In this document: piece by piece, positions 11,999-22,986 of the stretch | Layout: every line of letters begins with the position of its first letter | Numbering within the stretch: position 1 is the stretch's first letter | NCBI RefSeq assembly: GCF_024362695.1 | Contig: NW_026063241.1 | Coordinates: 1,331,324 to 1,395,323 of the forward strand | DNA from: Pectinophora gossypiella | Taxonomy: Eukaryota > Arthropoda > Insecta > Lepidoptera > Gelechiidae | Reading direction: 5' to 3' | Length of the DNA stretch: 64,000 nucleotides | Translations under genes and position numbers: made by a program | Notes under the pieces: generated by a model | Told to the model about the DNA's origin: nothing | The model's input: the letters and a program-made list of their open reading frames with translations, nothing else | Databases searched by the model: none

Positions 11999-13290
11999 CT
12001 AGATGTCGCGTGGTTCGCTCGCAGCAAGCTGCTCGCGTGTCTTGTTTTCCCGCCATTTTTTTACCGCGATAGAATTTGACCAAGACTTGAACTGGTCTCG
12101 TGAAATCAAAAAAGTTCTAGGTGCTATGGTTTTGCCAGGCCGTAGGGTGACCCCTGATGCGGAGCAGTTTTCCAAGATGACGTTCCGATCACACCCCAAT
12201 ACATAATTTTTACCTCTGAGACATTTTCTGGAAAAACGAAAATTTGTATGGCGGCCATCTTGTTTTTCGGCCATTTTGTTTTTTTTTTCACTGGCAATAT
12301 AATTTGACCAAGACTTTAATAGGCTTCGTGAAAACAAAAAAGTTCCAGGTGCGATAGTTTCGCCAGGCTGTAGGGTGTCTCCCTGATGCGGAGCAGTTTT
12401 CCAAGATGACGTTCCGATAACACCCCTATACATCGTTTTTACACCCGAGACATTTTCTGTAAAAACAAAAATTTGTATGGCGGCCATCTTGTTTTTCGGC
12501 CATTTTGATTTTTTTTCACCGGGGATTGAATTTGACCAAGATTTAAATAGGTTTCGTGAAAAAAATATTGCTCTAGGTTTTATAGTTTTGCCAGGCCGTA
12601 GGGTGTCTCCCTGATGCGGAGCAGTTTTTCAAGATCGAGCAGTACTGAAATACTCAACATGACGATCCGATCACATCCCTATACATCATTTTTACCCTCG
12701 AGGCATTTTCAGGAAAAACGAAAATTTTGTATGGCGGCCATCTTGTTTTTCCGCCATTTTGGTTTTTTTTCACCAGGGATTGGATTTGACCAAGATTTAA
12801 ATATGTTTCGCGAAAGAAACATTGCTCCAGGTTTTATAGTTTTGCCAGGCCGTAGGGTGTCTCCCTGATGCGGAGCAGATTTTGAAGATATAGAAGTGTT
12901 TTCATACTCCACAAGACGTTCCGATTACATCTCCATACACAGTTTTAACTCCCGATGCATTTTCTGAAAAAACAAAATTTTGTATGGCGGCCATCTTGTT
13001 TTTCCGCCATTTTGATTTTTTTTCACCGGCCATAGGATTTGACTAAGAATTAAATAGGTTTTGTGAAAAAAGAATCGATCCAGGTGCGATAGTCTTGCCA
13101 GGCCGTAGGGTGTCTCCCTGATGCGGAGCAGTTTTCCAAGATCTGGAAGTTTTCCCATACTCATCGGAAGATCTTGATCACACCCCTCATACACCATTTT
13201 TACCCCCCGACACTCCTTCTGGGAGAACAACTCTGTCAGTGAGTGAGTCAGTCAGTCAATACATGGGTTTGTAGCTATATATAATATAAT
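11999..13290 (-). mobile_element. Family-B Helitron-like element L2 (minus)
   Basis: On the minus strand the 3' terminus reads 'gcagcttgctgc' (hairpin), then 'gcgaaccacgcgacat', then CTAG (11999-12002). The 5' side has the tetranucleotide run and 'gctacaaaccc' near 13250-13285. The interior has about four 254-bp-type units. A short hairpin followed by CTAG and T is Helitron/Helentron-like. No Rep/helicase gene, so non-autonomous. Confidence 0.65.
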
Positions 13291-13292
13291 AA

Positions 13293-14886
13293 CTAGATTT
13301 CGCGTGGTTCGCTCGCAGCAAGCTGCTCGCGTGTCCTGTATTAGTTCGAAGCTTTGTATGGCGGCCATCTTGTTTTCGTGATATCAAAAAAGTTCTAGGT
13401 GCTATAGTTTTGCCAGGCCGTAGGGTGACCCCTGATGCGGAGCAGTTTTCCAAGATGACGTTCCGGTCACACCCCAATACATGATTTTTACCCCTGAGGC
13501 TTTTTTCTGGAAAAACAAAAATTTGTATGGCGGCCATCTTGTTTTTCGGCCATTTTGTTTTTTTTTCATTGGCGATAAAATTTGACCAAGACTTTAATAG
13601 GCTTCGTGAAAACAAAAAAGTTCCAGGTGCGATAGTTTCGCCAGGCCGTAGGGTGCCTCCCTGATGCGGAGCAGTTTTTGAAGATCGAGAAGTATTTTCA
13701 TATTCAACTTGATGTTCCGATCACATTCCTATACATAATTTTCACCCCCGAGGCATTTTCAGAAAAAACGAAAAATTTGTATGGCGGCCATCTTGAATTT
13801 CCGCCATTTTGATTTTTTTTCAACAGTGATTGAATTTGACCAAGATTTAAAAAGATTTCGTGAAAACAAAAAAGTTCCAGGTGCGATAGTTTTGCCAGGC
13901 CGTAGGGTGTCTCCCTGATGCGGAGCAGCTTTCGAAGATCGAAAAGTATTTCCATACTCAACATGATGTTTCGATCACATTCCTCATACATAATTTTTAA
14001 CTTCGAGGCATTTTCCGGAAAAACAAAATTTTGTATGGCGGCCATCTTGTTTTTCCGCCATTTTGATTTTTTTTCACTGGCGATAAAATTTGACCAAGAT
14101 TTAAATAGGCTTCGTGAAAACAGAAAAGTTCCAGGTGCGATAGTTTCGCCAGGCTGTAAGGTGTCTCCCTGATGCGGAGCAGCTTTCGAAGATCGAAAAG
14201 TATTTTCATACTCAACATGATGTTTCGATCACATTCCTCATACATCATTTTTACCCCCGAGGCATTTTCGGGAAAAACGAAAATTTTGTATGGCGGCCAT
14301 CTTGTTTTTCCGACATTTTGTTTTTTTTTCAGCGGGGATTGGATTTGACCAAGATTTAAATATGTTTCGCGAAAGAAAAATTGCTCCAGGTTTTATAGTT
14401 TTGCCAGGCCGTAGGGTGTCTCCCTGATGCGGAGCAGTTTTTCAAGATCGAGAAGTATTTCCATAGTCAACAAGACGTTCCGATTACACTCCCATAAACA
14501 GTTTTTACCCCCGAGACATTTTGTGGAAAAACAAAATTTTGTATGGCGGCCATCTTGTTTTTCCGCCATTTTGATTTTTTTTCACTGACAATACAATTTG
14601 ACCAAGACTTAAATAGGTTTCGTGAAAAAATAATCGTTCCAGGTGCGATAGTTTCGCCAGGCCGTAGGGTCTCTCCCTGATGCGGAGCAGTTTTCCAAGA
14701 TCTGGAAGTTTTCCCATACTCATCGGAAGATCTTGATCACACCCCCCATACATCATTTTGACCCCCCGACGCTCCTTCTGGGAGAACAATTATGTCAGTG
14801 AGTGAGTGAGTCAGTCAGTCAGTCAGTGGGTTTGTAGCTATATATAGTATAATACATGGGTTTGTAGCTATATATAGTATAATAAT
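13293..14886 (-). mobile_element. Family-B Helitron-like element L3 (minus)
   Basis: The 3' CTAG is at 13293-13296 with the same terminal hairpin (gcagc/gctgc). The 5' tetranucleotide run is at about 14795-14825, followed by a duplicated 'gggtttgtagctatata' (14828-14880). The interior holds about six diverged 254-bp units. It abuts L2 and L4 head to tail with only a short AT-rich joint. Confidence 0.65.
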
Positions 14887-14888
14887 AA

Positions 14889-15510
14889 CTAGATGTCGCG
14901 TGGTTCGCTCGCAGCAAGCTGCTCGCGTGTCTTGTTTTCCCGCCATTTTTTTACCGCGATAGAATTTGACCAAGACTAAAATAGGTCTCGTGAAATCAAA
15001 AAAGTTCTAAGTGCTATAGTTTTGCCAGGCCGTAGGGTGTCTCCCTGATGCGGAGCAGTTTTCCAAGATGACGTTCCAATCATCAATTTTAATTCTGAGA
15101 CATTTTCTGGAAAAACAAAAATTTGTATGGCGACCATCTTGTTTTTCGGCCATTTTGTTTTTTTTTCACCGGGGATAAAATTTGACCAAGAATTTAATAG
15201 GTTTCGTGAAAATAAAAAAGGTCCAGATGCGATAGTTTCGCCAGGCCGTAGGATGCCGCCCTGATGCGGAGCAGTTTTCGAAAACTTGGAAGTATACTCG
15301 TACTCTACATGACGTTTCGATCACATCCCTATACATAATTTTTACCTCCGAGGCATTTTCGGGAAAAACAAAAATTTTGTATGGCAGCCATCTTGTTTTT
15401 CCGCCATTTTGATTTTTTTACAACGGTGATTGAATTTGACCAAGGTTTAAATAGATTTCTTGAAAGAAAATTTGCTCCAGGTTTTATAGTTTTGCCAGGC
15501 CGAAGCTCCG
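14889..15510 (-). mobile_element. Family-B Helitron-like element L4, truncated
   Basis: The 3' CTAG is at 14889-14892 with hairpin, followed (minus 5'-ward) by roughly two and a half 254-bp units. The element stops inside a unit at about 15505-15512 and is fused to a gag-like ORF. Its 5' end with the tetranucleotide run is absent. Confidence 0.6.
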
Positions 15511-15511
15511 T

Positions 15512-16091
15512 AGGAGGGGTCAAAACTTGGCAAAATATTTTTAAAATCAGTGCCTTTTAAAGAGTTTGTATTCTGTGATAACTGGGAATCCATACCATGT
15601 TTAACTAACTCAATGATTTTAGCTACATCATTATAAGAGAATGAAGGACTACGTGACCTGTATTTCTCCTGTCTGATGCTATGGTGCCGCTGTCGTTCAT
15701 CTCGAGATACCCGCCGTAAGTGGTGTCGTCTCATGCTGCCCCGATGCTCCTCACCGGAACAGCTTCTTTCGCCACCTGGACTCGTTGTGGCCCGATGACG
15801 CTCGCGGTCGGTGCGTAGAACACTGCGCTCTCGAGTCAGCAGCCGCTTACGTTCTCGAAGTACTTCCATCTCTTTTCTATGCACCAAGTCCCTGGCTCGT
15901 TGCAGTTCTCGTTCAGCCTCAGTTGATTCATGACGACTACGGCTGCGGCTTCGTCCTCTGATGACTCGCCGACGAAGGCTGCGGCTTCGACGGCTCTTCG
16001 CTTCTGCATCACTTCGTGAGGGCGTCTCTAACAGACGTTGATCTCCTCCAGGCTCCTCCATTACACCTGGAACTTGCATACGTAATTCCAC
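15512..16091 (-). pseudogene. Truncated retrotransposon gag-like ORF (Ty3/gypsy type)
   Basis: From ATG at 16091 the minus strand encodes about 190 gag-like residues: an Arg/Ser-rich N-terminal half (RSRSLRRR, GRSRSRSRHES), a Glu/Arg-rich predicted coiled coil (residues about 60-95), then 'FSYNDVAKIIELV' and 'ILPSFDPS'. The last motif, shortly before the break, resembles the start of the conserved gag domain of lepidopteran gypsy elements. The frame stays open into the family-B repeat to 15447, so the last 20 or so residues are repeat-derived. No protease or polymerase follows. I infer a 5' fragment of a retrotransposon cut by the repeat array; an SR-type host protein is an alternative. Confidence 0.5.
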
Positions 16092-17351
16092 GTGAGATCG
16101 CTAAGTGTATATGGGAACTACAGAAAACTAAAGAAATAAATAAGAATAAATCGAATTGACATAAAATGACAAGCAAAACGAAGCAAAAAAAAAAAATAAT
16201 ATAATCGAACAAAACATTTGAGGGTAGACCTAAATTATTGCGTCAATAAAAATAATTTGTATTGTAAAGTAATTTCTTGTTCTTATATAATTACATCCTC
16301 GTTTTAGCTTTAAGTTTTGTTATAATTATGCTAATACCTAAATGATATATGTATTTAAAATAAATAATCTCATAATGAAAATCAAAATGTCATGTCTTGT
16401 GTCCGTGCGGCTAAAGAGTAGCCTCAGCCACGCACTTACACAACACGCGACAAATTTTGTTAACTAACAGTATATTACCCACCTATCAATTCGTTTTTAA
16501 CCCTCTAGGAATACTACACAAACAGTAAAATAAAAAGAAAAATACGTAAAGCATACATAAAATAAAATTTAAATATTATTTTAATAAAATTTTTACATCA
16601 CCTTATATTTCCTTTGTAGGCTGCAGATCACTATCCCACTTCTGAAGATATAGGGTCTTCAGAAGCCAGTAAAACTCCACGTGCTTTTCCACCTTTTATT
16701 ATTTTTCACAGCAATACACTTTAAGAACACCTTCACTCTAACCAACCTCGCACTACACTGCCCAGCTCCTCGCTTTCCTCCATTTCTTTTTTTTTCCCAC
16801 CTCTGCCCCACCATCCTTTCCTGACGGGTAACTTTCGATTGATGTTCATTGGTTCAAAATTGTTGCCATTTCAATAAAACAAAATAAACCAACCAAGGCC
16901 AATATTGGCCAACATAAAACCAATAATCATCAATATATTTTAAACTTGATAAAATTTTACTAAGTATTCCATTAAAATTAAGTCAAACCTTACATTAGAA
17001 AGGACACAATCCCTATGTCGGATTTTACGACATGTACTTCATTTAAGTCATTATCATTTGCGACTTTTGTAAGTAGTTACGTAAACTGCTTCGAAATATT
17101 TTGTCAACTGTACACATACACACATAACAAACATCTAACACAATCAGCAAAACAGATAGATAATACGTATACACACAAACAAAGCACATTTAACTTGTCA
17201 GCAAAAATGAACGGTCGCTGCATGAGAATAATTATTAGGGATCTGCAAGTCAAAAGTTATTTATGAATCGTCGATGAATAACGTACCTTTCGAAGCCATG
17301 AAGTACCATATATTTTCTTTTACCATATAAAAAGAATCATAATAGCCTTTC
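16092..17351. other. Non-coding region, possibly leader/LTR of the gag fragment
   Basis: Read on the minus strand this lies 5' of the gag-like ORF, where an LTR and primer site would be expected. A short inverted repeat 'ttctgaagatatagggtcttcagaa' occurs at about 16640-16664. I could not find a second LTR copy in the window, so the boundary is undefined. A further AT-rich stretch follows to 17351. Confidence 0.35.
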
Positions 17352-17591
17352 TTATCGATCGCAGTTATCAACCATGTCAACATATTTTTTGTCAGTGTCA
17401 ATTCTGAGCACGGTTGCCTTTATTATTTGACCGAGATGACGCAACTTTCTCCTTAAAGGCCAAGCAGGGAGGAGTATAGAAGTGTATTCCTCATATCCAA
17501 TTATTTTAACATCATAAAACTCGCACAAAATCCATCCACGGGCGATAATTCTCACTTCCAACACACTACCAATTTCGAGAGTCTGCTGCAT
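17352..17591 (-). CDS. Small S1/OB-fold ORF resembling the eIF2-alpha N-terminal domain
   Basis: From ATG at 17591 the minus strand encodes 79 residues (open upstream to 17639 but without another ATG). The order of motifs fits the S1 domain of eIF2-alpha: 'GSVLEVRIIARG', an 'EFYDVKIIGYEE' segment, 'ILLPAWPLRRKLRHLG' (family: ILLSEL-type loop with Arg-Arg-x-Arg) and 'ATVLRIDTDKKYVDM' (family: V-x-RVD-x-x-KGYIDL). The stop comes just after this strand, so the alpha-helical and C-terminal domains of full eIF2-alpha are missing. Stand-alone S1 domains of this kind are known as eIF2-alpha-kinase pseudosubstrates in some viruses; a truncated host pseudogene is equally possible. A Helitron-like repeat starts 100 bp upstream at about 17692 and may have separated it from its promoter. 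Confidence 0.45.
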   Translation of the reverse strand: MQQTLEIGSVLEVRIIARGWILCEFYDVKIIGYEEYTSILLPAWPLRRKLRHLGQIIKATVLRIDTDKKYVDMVDNCDR

Positions 17592-17691
17592 TGTTATAAC
17601 CTTGTTTCCAAACAAATGTTCATAATAATCTGAACCCACCTTTTATAATAGTTTCCTTATAAATTTAAAATACTAATAATTAAATATAGTA

Positions 17692-17723
17692 ATCCATACT
17701 AATATTATAAATGCGAAAGTAAC

Positions 17724-17760
<37 letters not shown>

Positions 17761-18410
17761 TACTCTTTCACGCCTAAACGGCTCAACGGATTTTGATGAA
17801 ATTTGGTATGGTGATAGATGATAACCTAGAAATGGTCATAGGCTATAAATAATCACGCCATCGTTCTTACGGGGTAGGCAGTTGGCAGATAACTAAATTG
17901 ATTTAGTGATTTGTAGTCGTTTTTGTTGGGACTTTTGCTCTTTCACGTCTAAACGGCTGAACGGATTTTAATGAAATTTAGTAAGGTAATAGTTGGTTAT
18001 CTAAAAACGGTTGTACGATCAAATTGATCACGTCATCGTACTTAGGGGGTAGGAAGTAGGCAGAAAACTGAATTGAGTTAGTGATTTTTTTATGGTTTTT
18101 GCTGGGAGTTTTGTCTATCATGCCTAAACGGCTCAACGGATTTTGATGAAATTTAGTTAGCTGATAGATAGTAATCTAGAAAAGGATATGGCCTATTAAT
18201 ATTTATGCTATCGTACTTAAGGCGTAGGCAGTAGACAGAAAACTAATTAGATTAGTGATTTTTAATTGTTTGTTTTAAAAGTTTGCCTCATTCACGCCTT
18301 AACGTCTGAACGGAATTTTATAAGACTTGGTTAATTTAAAGATAGGATCTTAGGCACGGACACAGGCTACTTTTTATGGCGGGAAAATACCTCATTCCCG
18401 CGGAAATCTA
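17692..18410 (+). mobile_element. Helitron-like repeat with TCTG run and about 175-bp internal repeats
   Basis: Starts with 'tactaatattataaatgcg', 'aagtaactctg' and (TCTG)n at 17724-17760, the layout of abundant lepidopteran Helitron-like elements. Inside, 'cctaaacggctcaacgga' with 'ttttgatgaaattt' recurs at about 17773, 17948, 18122 and 18297, giving three to four diverged units. A clear 3' hairpin plus CTAG terminus is not seen; the nearest CTAG is at 18407-18410. Non-coding. Confidence 0.5.
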
Positions 18411-18969
18411 GATTTCGTGATCGTGTCAAGAAGCGCATGACGCCATAGCTACTGGAATGATTTCGATGTTTTTTTTTAAACTGAGTGACTTCAAGTTAGT
18501 ATTTGATCACTTTTCTAACTTAGAGGGTAGGTAGGCGCCATAATTTAGGGAATTTATGATAAAATTTTGATGCAACTGTCTTTATTAAACAGTTATATCT
18601 CATTCCTACAGGAACCTACACATAGCTATAGCTAGCTATCTATTAACATTAAAACTCTTTCTAGAATCACATTACGCCAATTAATTGATCTGATTTGTAT
18701 AAGTTTTTTTATTCAACTGACTGTTACATTACATACAGATAAAATCTAATTACTTACACCACATAATTAATATAGTACTACATGACTAGCTACGCTTTAA
18801 ACTTGAGGAGGTAATTCGATAGACATTTATACGAACTTTAAGCCCAGTAATCAATCATAGTAATAAGGTAATACTCATTTTAGACAAAGAAACGGATAGG
18901 TAATCAGTTCGTCAACGAAATTATAACACCTACACTTAGTTTGTTTACTATTTAACGAGGGAAAATAAT
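18411..18969. other. AT-rich stretch, no gene seen
   Basis: Unique-looking DNA between two Helitron-like repeats. No coding or regulatory signal recognised. Confidence 0.4.
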
Positions 18970-19171
18970 CCTTACTAATATTATAAATGCGAAAGTAACT
19001 CTGTCCTGTCTGTCTGTTTCGCTTTCCCGCTTAAACCTCTCAACCGATTTTGATTAAATTTAGCACAGACAATCTTTAGACCCTGAGAAAGAAAATAGGA
19101 TACCTTTTATTGCGAAAAGAAGGGACGAAGAGATTGAAATAGGGGTTGAAAGTTTGTATGGGATATTTTAA
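18970..19171 (+). mobile_element. 5' fragment of a second Helitron-like repeat
   Basis: Begins 'cttactaatattataaatgc' with 'gaaagtaactctgtcc', like the element at 17692, then 'cctctcaaccgattttgat'. It is interrupted at 19171 by family-A element A1. No continuation was found after A1. Confidence 0.5.
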
Positions 19172-19290
19172 TCTATACTTATAATAAATCTGTAGAGAGG
19201 TCAATTCTGTACATTAAATATTTTTTCAAAATAACTATCAGGGGGTGATAAGTGGTCGATACTGATGCCAAAAATGCAATCAGTAAAATT

Positions 19291-19323
<33 letters not shown>

Positions 19324-21877
19324 ATGTTCCTTATAGAAACAAAACCTACTGGACGGATTTTAATGAAACTTGGTACAATTATTTTTCACACTCCTGGACA
19401 GGTTATAGTTTACTTTTCATCACGCTACAATCAATAGGAGCAGAGTAGTGAAGGGAAATTCTTTTGTATGAAAAATCTAAACCACTCAAGTTAGACGTTT
19501 GAAATTTGGCATGCAGGTACCTTAGATACCGTAGAGGTGTACTAAGAAAGGAATTCCCGAAATTCCCACGGGAACGGGAATTAGCGGGAAAATCCTTTTG
19601 TATGAAAAATCTAAACCACTCAAGTTAGACAATTGAAATTTGGCATGCAGGTACCTTAGATACCGTAGAGGTGTACTAAGAAAGGAATTCCCGAAATTCC
19701 CACGGGAACGGGAATTAGCGGGAAAATCCTTTTGTATGAAAAATCTAAACCACTCAAGTTAGACGTTTGAAATTTGGCATGCAGATACCTTGAGTACCGT
19801 AGAGGTGCACTAAGAAAGGAATTCCCGAAATTCCCACGAGAACGGGAATTAGCGGGAAAATCCTTCTGTATGAAAAATCTAAACCACTCAAGTTAGACCT
19901 TTGAAATTTGTCATGCAGGTACCTTAGGTACCGTGGAGGTGCACTAAGAAAGGAATTCCCGAAATTCCCACGGGAACGCGAATTAACGGGAAAATCCTTT
20001 TGTATGAAAAATCTAAACCACTCAAGTTAGACGTTTGAAATTTGGCATGCAGGTACTTTAGTAAACTTAAAGCTTAGTTGCAACAGGATATTACAAAATT
20101 CCCACGGGAACGGTAGTTAGCGGGAAAATCCTTTTGTATGAAAAATCTAAACCACTCCAGTTAGACAATTGAAATTTGGCATGCAAGTACCTTAAGTACC
20201 GTAGAGGTGCACTAAGAAAGGAATTCCCAAAATTCTCACGGGAACGGGAATTAGCGGGAAAATCCTTTTGTATGAAAAATCTAAACCACTCAAGTTAGAC
20301 GTTTGAAATTTGGCATGCAGATACCTTAAGTACCGTAGTGGTGCACTAAGAAAGGAATTCCCGAAATTCCCACGAGAACGGGAATTAGCGGGAAAATCCT
20401 TTTGTATGAAAAATCTAAACCACTCAAGTTAGACGTTTGAAATTTGGCATGCAGGTACTGTAGTAAACTTAAAGCTTAGTTGCAACTGGATATTACAAAA
20501 TTCCCACGGGAACGGTAGTTAGCGGGAAAAAACATTTGTATGAAAAAATCAAATCTAAATAAAAGGAGAAACTGACTGACTCAGTGACTGACATATATCA
20601 ACGCATAGCCTGAACGGCTAAACGTAGGCATTTGAAATTTGGAAGGGACATAGCTTAGGTACCGTAGAGGTGCACTAAGAAAGGAATTCCCAAAATTCTC
20701 ACGGGAACGGGAATTAGCGGGAAAATCCTTTTGTATGAAAAATCTAAACTACTCAAGTTAGACGTTTGAAATTTGGCATGCAGATACCTTAAGTACCGTA
20801 GTGGTGCACTAAGAAAGGAATTCCCGAAATTCCTACGAGAACGGGAATTAGCGGGAAAATCCTTTTGTATGAAAAATCTAAACCACTCAAGTTAGACCTT
20901 TGAAATTTGTCATGCAGGTACCTTAGGTACCGTGGAGGTGCACTAAGAAAGGAATTCACAAATTCCCACGGGAACGCGAATTAACGGGAAAATCCTTTTG
21001 TATGAAAAATCTAAACCACTCAAGTTAGACGTTTGAAATTTGGCATGCAGGTACTTTAGTAAACTTAAAGCTTAGTTGCAACAGGATATTACAAAATTCC
21101 CACGGGAACGGTAGTTAGCGGGAAAAAACATTTGTATGAAAAAATCAAATCTAAATAAAAAAGAGAAACTGACTGACTCAGTGACTGACATATATCAACG
21201 CATAGCCTGAACGGCTAAACGTAGGCATTTGAAATTTGGAAGGGACATAGCTTAGGTACCGTAGAGGTGCACTAAGAAAGGAATTCCCGGAATTCCCACG
21301 GCAACGGAAATTAGCGGGAAAATCTTTTTGTATGAAAAATCTAAACCGCTTAAGTTAGACGCTTGAAATTTGGCATGCAGGTACCTTAGTTAACTTAAAG
21401 CTTAGTTGCAACAGGATATTGCAAAATTCCCACGGAAACGGGAGTTAGTGGGAAAAAAACATTTGTATGAAAAAATCGAAACCGCGTAAGATAGATATTT
21501 TCAATTCAATTCAATTAAATTATTTATTGCATTCCATGTAGTACAATAGGGTGTTACATAGGCATAGGAACTAAAACATGGACCCTATAGGGCACAGCAA
21601 CGTTGAAGGGAAGAGAGGAAGTGTGTATTAAAATTAAAACTCAATGAACAATCAATTAAAAAAAAAACAATTCAATCAATTGATTCAATCTAGCACGCAT
21701 GCATACCTTAGTAAATATAAAGTTTATTTTTGGCTGTATTTTGAAAAATGGGAGTTATTGGGAAAAAAAAATGTACTTATGAAAAAATCTAAACTGCATA
21801 AGTATGCACTCCCACACACACAAAGATCTCTCTCTTATATAACACGCCACGCGGACGAAGTCGCGGGCAAAAGCTAG
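19172..21877 (+). mobile_element. Family-A non-autonomous Helitron, copy A1
   Basis: Begins TCTATACTTATAATAAATC and ends 'cgcggacgaagtcgcg' (hairpin with GAA loop) plus 'ggcaaaagCTAG' (CTAG at 21874-21877). The flanks are A on the left and T on the right, the Helitron A|T insertion rule with no target duplication. Near the 5' end is a (TCTG)n run (19292-19324). The body is tandem repeats of about 134 bp ('cttttgtatgaaaaatc', 'gaaatttggcatgcagg', 'gaattcccgaaattccc'). At 21496-21625 all copies carry a short LINE-tail-like piece with TTCAA repeats. No Rep/helicase; the short open frames are repeat-derived. Confidence 0.8.
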
Positions 21878-22334
21878 TATATAATATAAATATAATTTAA
21901 GAATACTGTCTACATTATAATTCAAATTGTGGCGGTATCATTACTTCATTTCTCCGCTGAACAAGGAGGAAATATCATAATCAAAATCATATCTTACAAA
22001 AATGTCTAATCCATATACTTACTTCTTATTTTGAAAATTTACTTTATTCATATTCAGAACCTTCACTTTCTAAACACGTTGCGCTTGTTAGTTAAAGCAA
22101 AAACTTGGACACCTATTCTTTACCTACAAGTTTATGATGTCGTTTTGTTTCGGTAAGGACTACAGATGACAATGCGACATAAAAACGATACCGTTCAATC
22201 AAATCATATGACAATGTTTTAGTTCGTGATTCCTGTTCAGAATAAGACTTTTTGATCTACCAGGTTCATAAGTTCAGATAGCAATTTGCGATCATTTGGT
22301 TCATAGTGTTCAAACAGTGCACAAGAGTTTTAGA
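21878..22334. other. AT-rich stretch, no gene seen
   Basis: Unique-looking sequence between Helitron A1 and a small degenerate repeat cluster. No gene recognised. Confidence 0.4.
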
Positions 22335-22740
22335 TATATCCTTGTTGTCCGTTGCGGTACTTAAGTACACGATGTGGAACAGTACCTGCTGGAAGGTTAC
22401 TTACCGGTCTAGGCAGAAAATCTGTGTCTAGGTACTAAGTACAGGGATAGCCTCGATGTATCTGTATGCCTACATAGCATTCTTACAGGCATGAGCAACC
22501 AGCACAGTACACATCAAAGCTTTGTAAACCTGGAAAAGTACGAGCAACCGGCCTAGATACAGAAAATTTGTTTAGTAGGTTAAACCTAAGGACAATTTGT
22601 CTAGATACCAAGTACAGAGACAGAACAGAACAGCCACGACATATCTGGATGCTGTAGCAAGCATGAGCAATCGGCCTAGATAATGTCAAAGCTTAGTAGA
22701 TCTGAATCTGGAAGGTACGAGCCTCCGGCCTAGACAAAAG
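22335..22740. repeat. Degenerate tandem repeats of about 190 bp
   Basis: Motifs recur in order: 'ccggtctaggcagaaaatctg', 'ggtactaagtacag', 'gatgtatctg', 'gcatgagcaacc', then again 'ccggcctagatacagaaaat', 'taccaagtacagaga', 'catatctggatgctg', 'gcatgagcaatcggcc' and a final partial copy. At least two and a half diverged units. Confidence 0.55.
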
Positions 22741-22864
22741 CATGTGATTTGGATGTTATAAAAATTATGTTTCAAATACAATAGTGAGATTAGTGTCAAA
22801 GTAGCTTGGAACCAGGTTAGTTGATTTTCAATTGCAATCGGTCTCCACAATTTCGAATCAGTTA

Positions 22865-22971
22865 TTGGGCATTCTAAATCATCTTTTTTCGAAATGAAGC
22901 GAAACAGCTCGCTCGTCGGGCGAGCGAGCTGTGAGTGAAATTGAGAAAAAAAGATGATTTAGAATGCCCAA
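22865..22971. mobile_element. Tiny hairpin MITE, 107 bp, TA duplication
   Basis: An almost perfect palindrome: 'TTGGGCATTCTAAATCATC' at the left and its complement at the right, with a centre 'agctcgctcgtcgggcgagcgagct'-like stem. Flanking TA on both sides (22863-22864, 22972-22973) fits a Tc1/mariner-type insertion. It sits 16 bp before the helicase homology. Confidence 0.7.
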
Positions 22972-22986
22972 TAACTACCTACTTAT

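Noticed and set aside
9441..15500. Many 60-160-codon open frames on both strands
   Set aside because: They recur with each 254-bp repeat unit, start and stop in the same repeat words and switch frame between units (254 is not a multiple of 3). They are repeat by-products, as are those at 51356-55522 and 62230-62847.
16640..16664. Short inverted repeat considered as a tRNA or hairpin RNA gene
   Set aside because: No tRNA cloverleaf, A-box or B-box. It is probably part of the leader of the gag fragment.
19252..19437. 61-codon frame with CLSVCLSVC repeats (also at 31684 and 37757)
   Set aside because: This is translation of the (TCTG)n microsatellite in family-A Helitrons.
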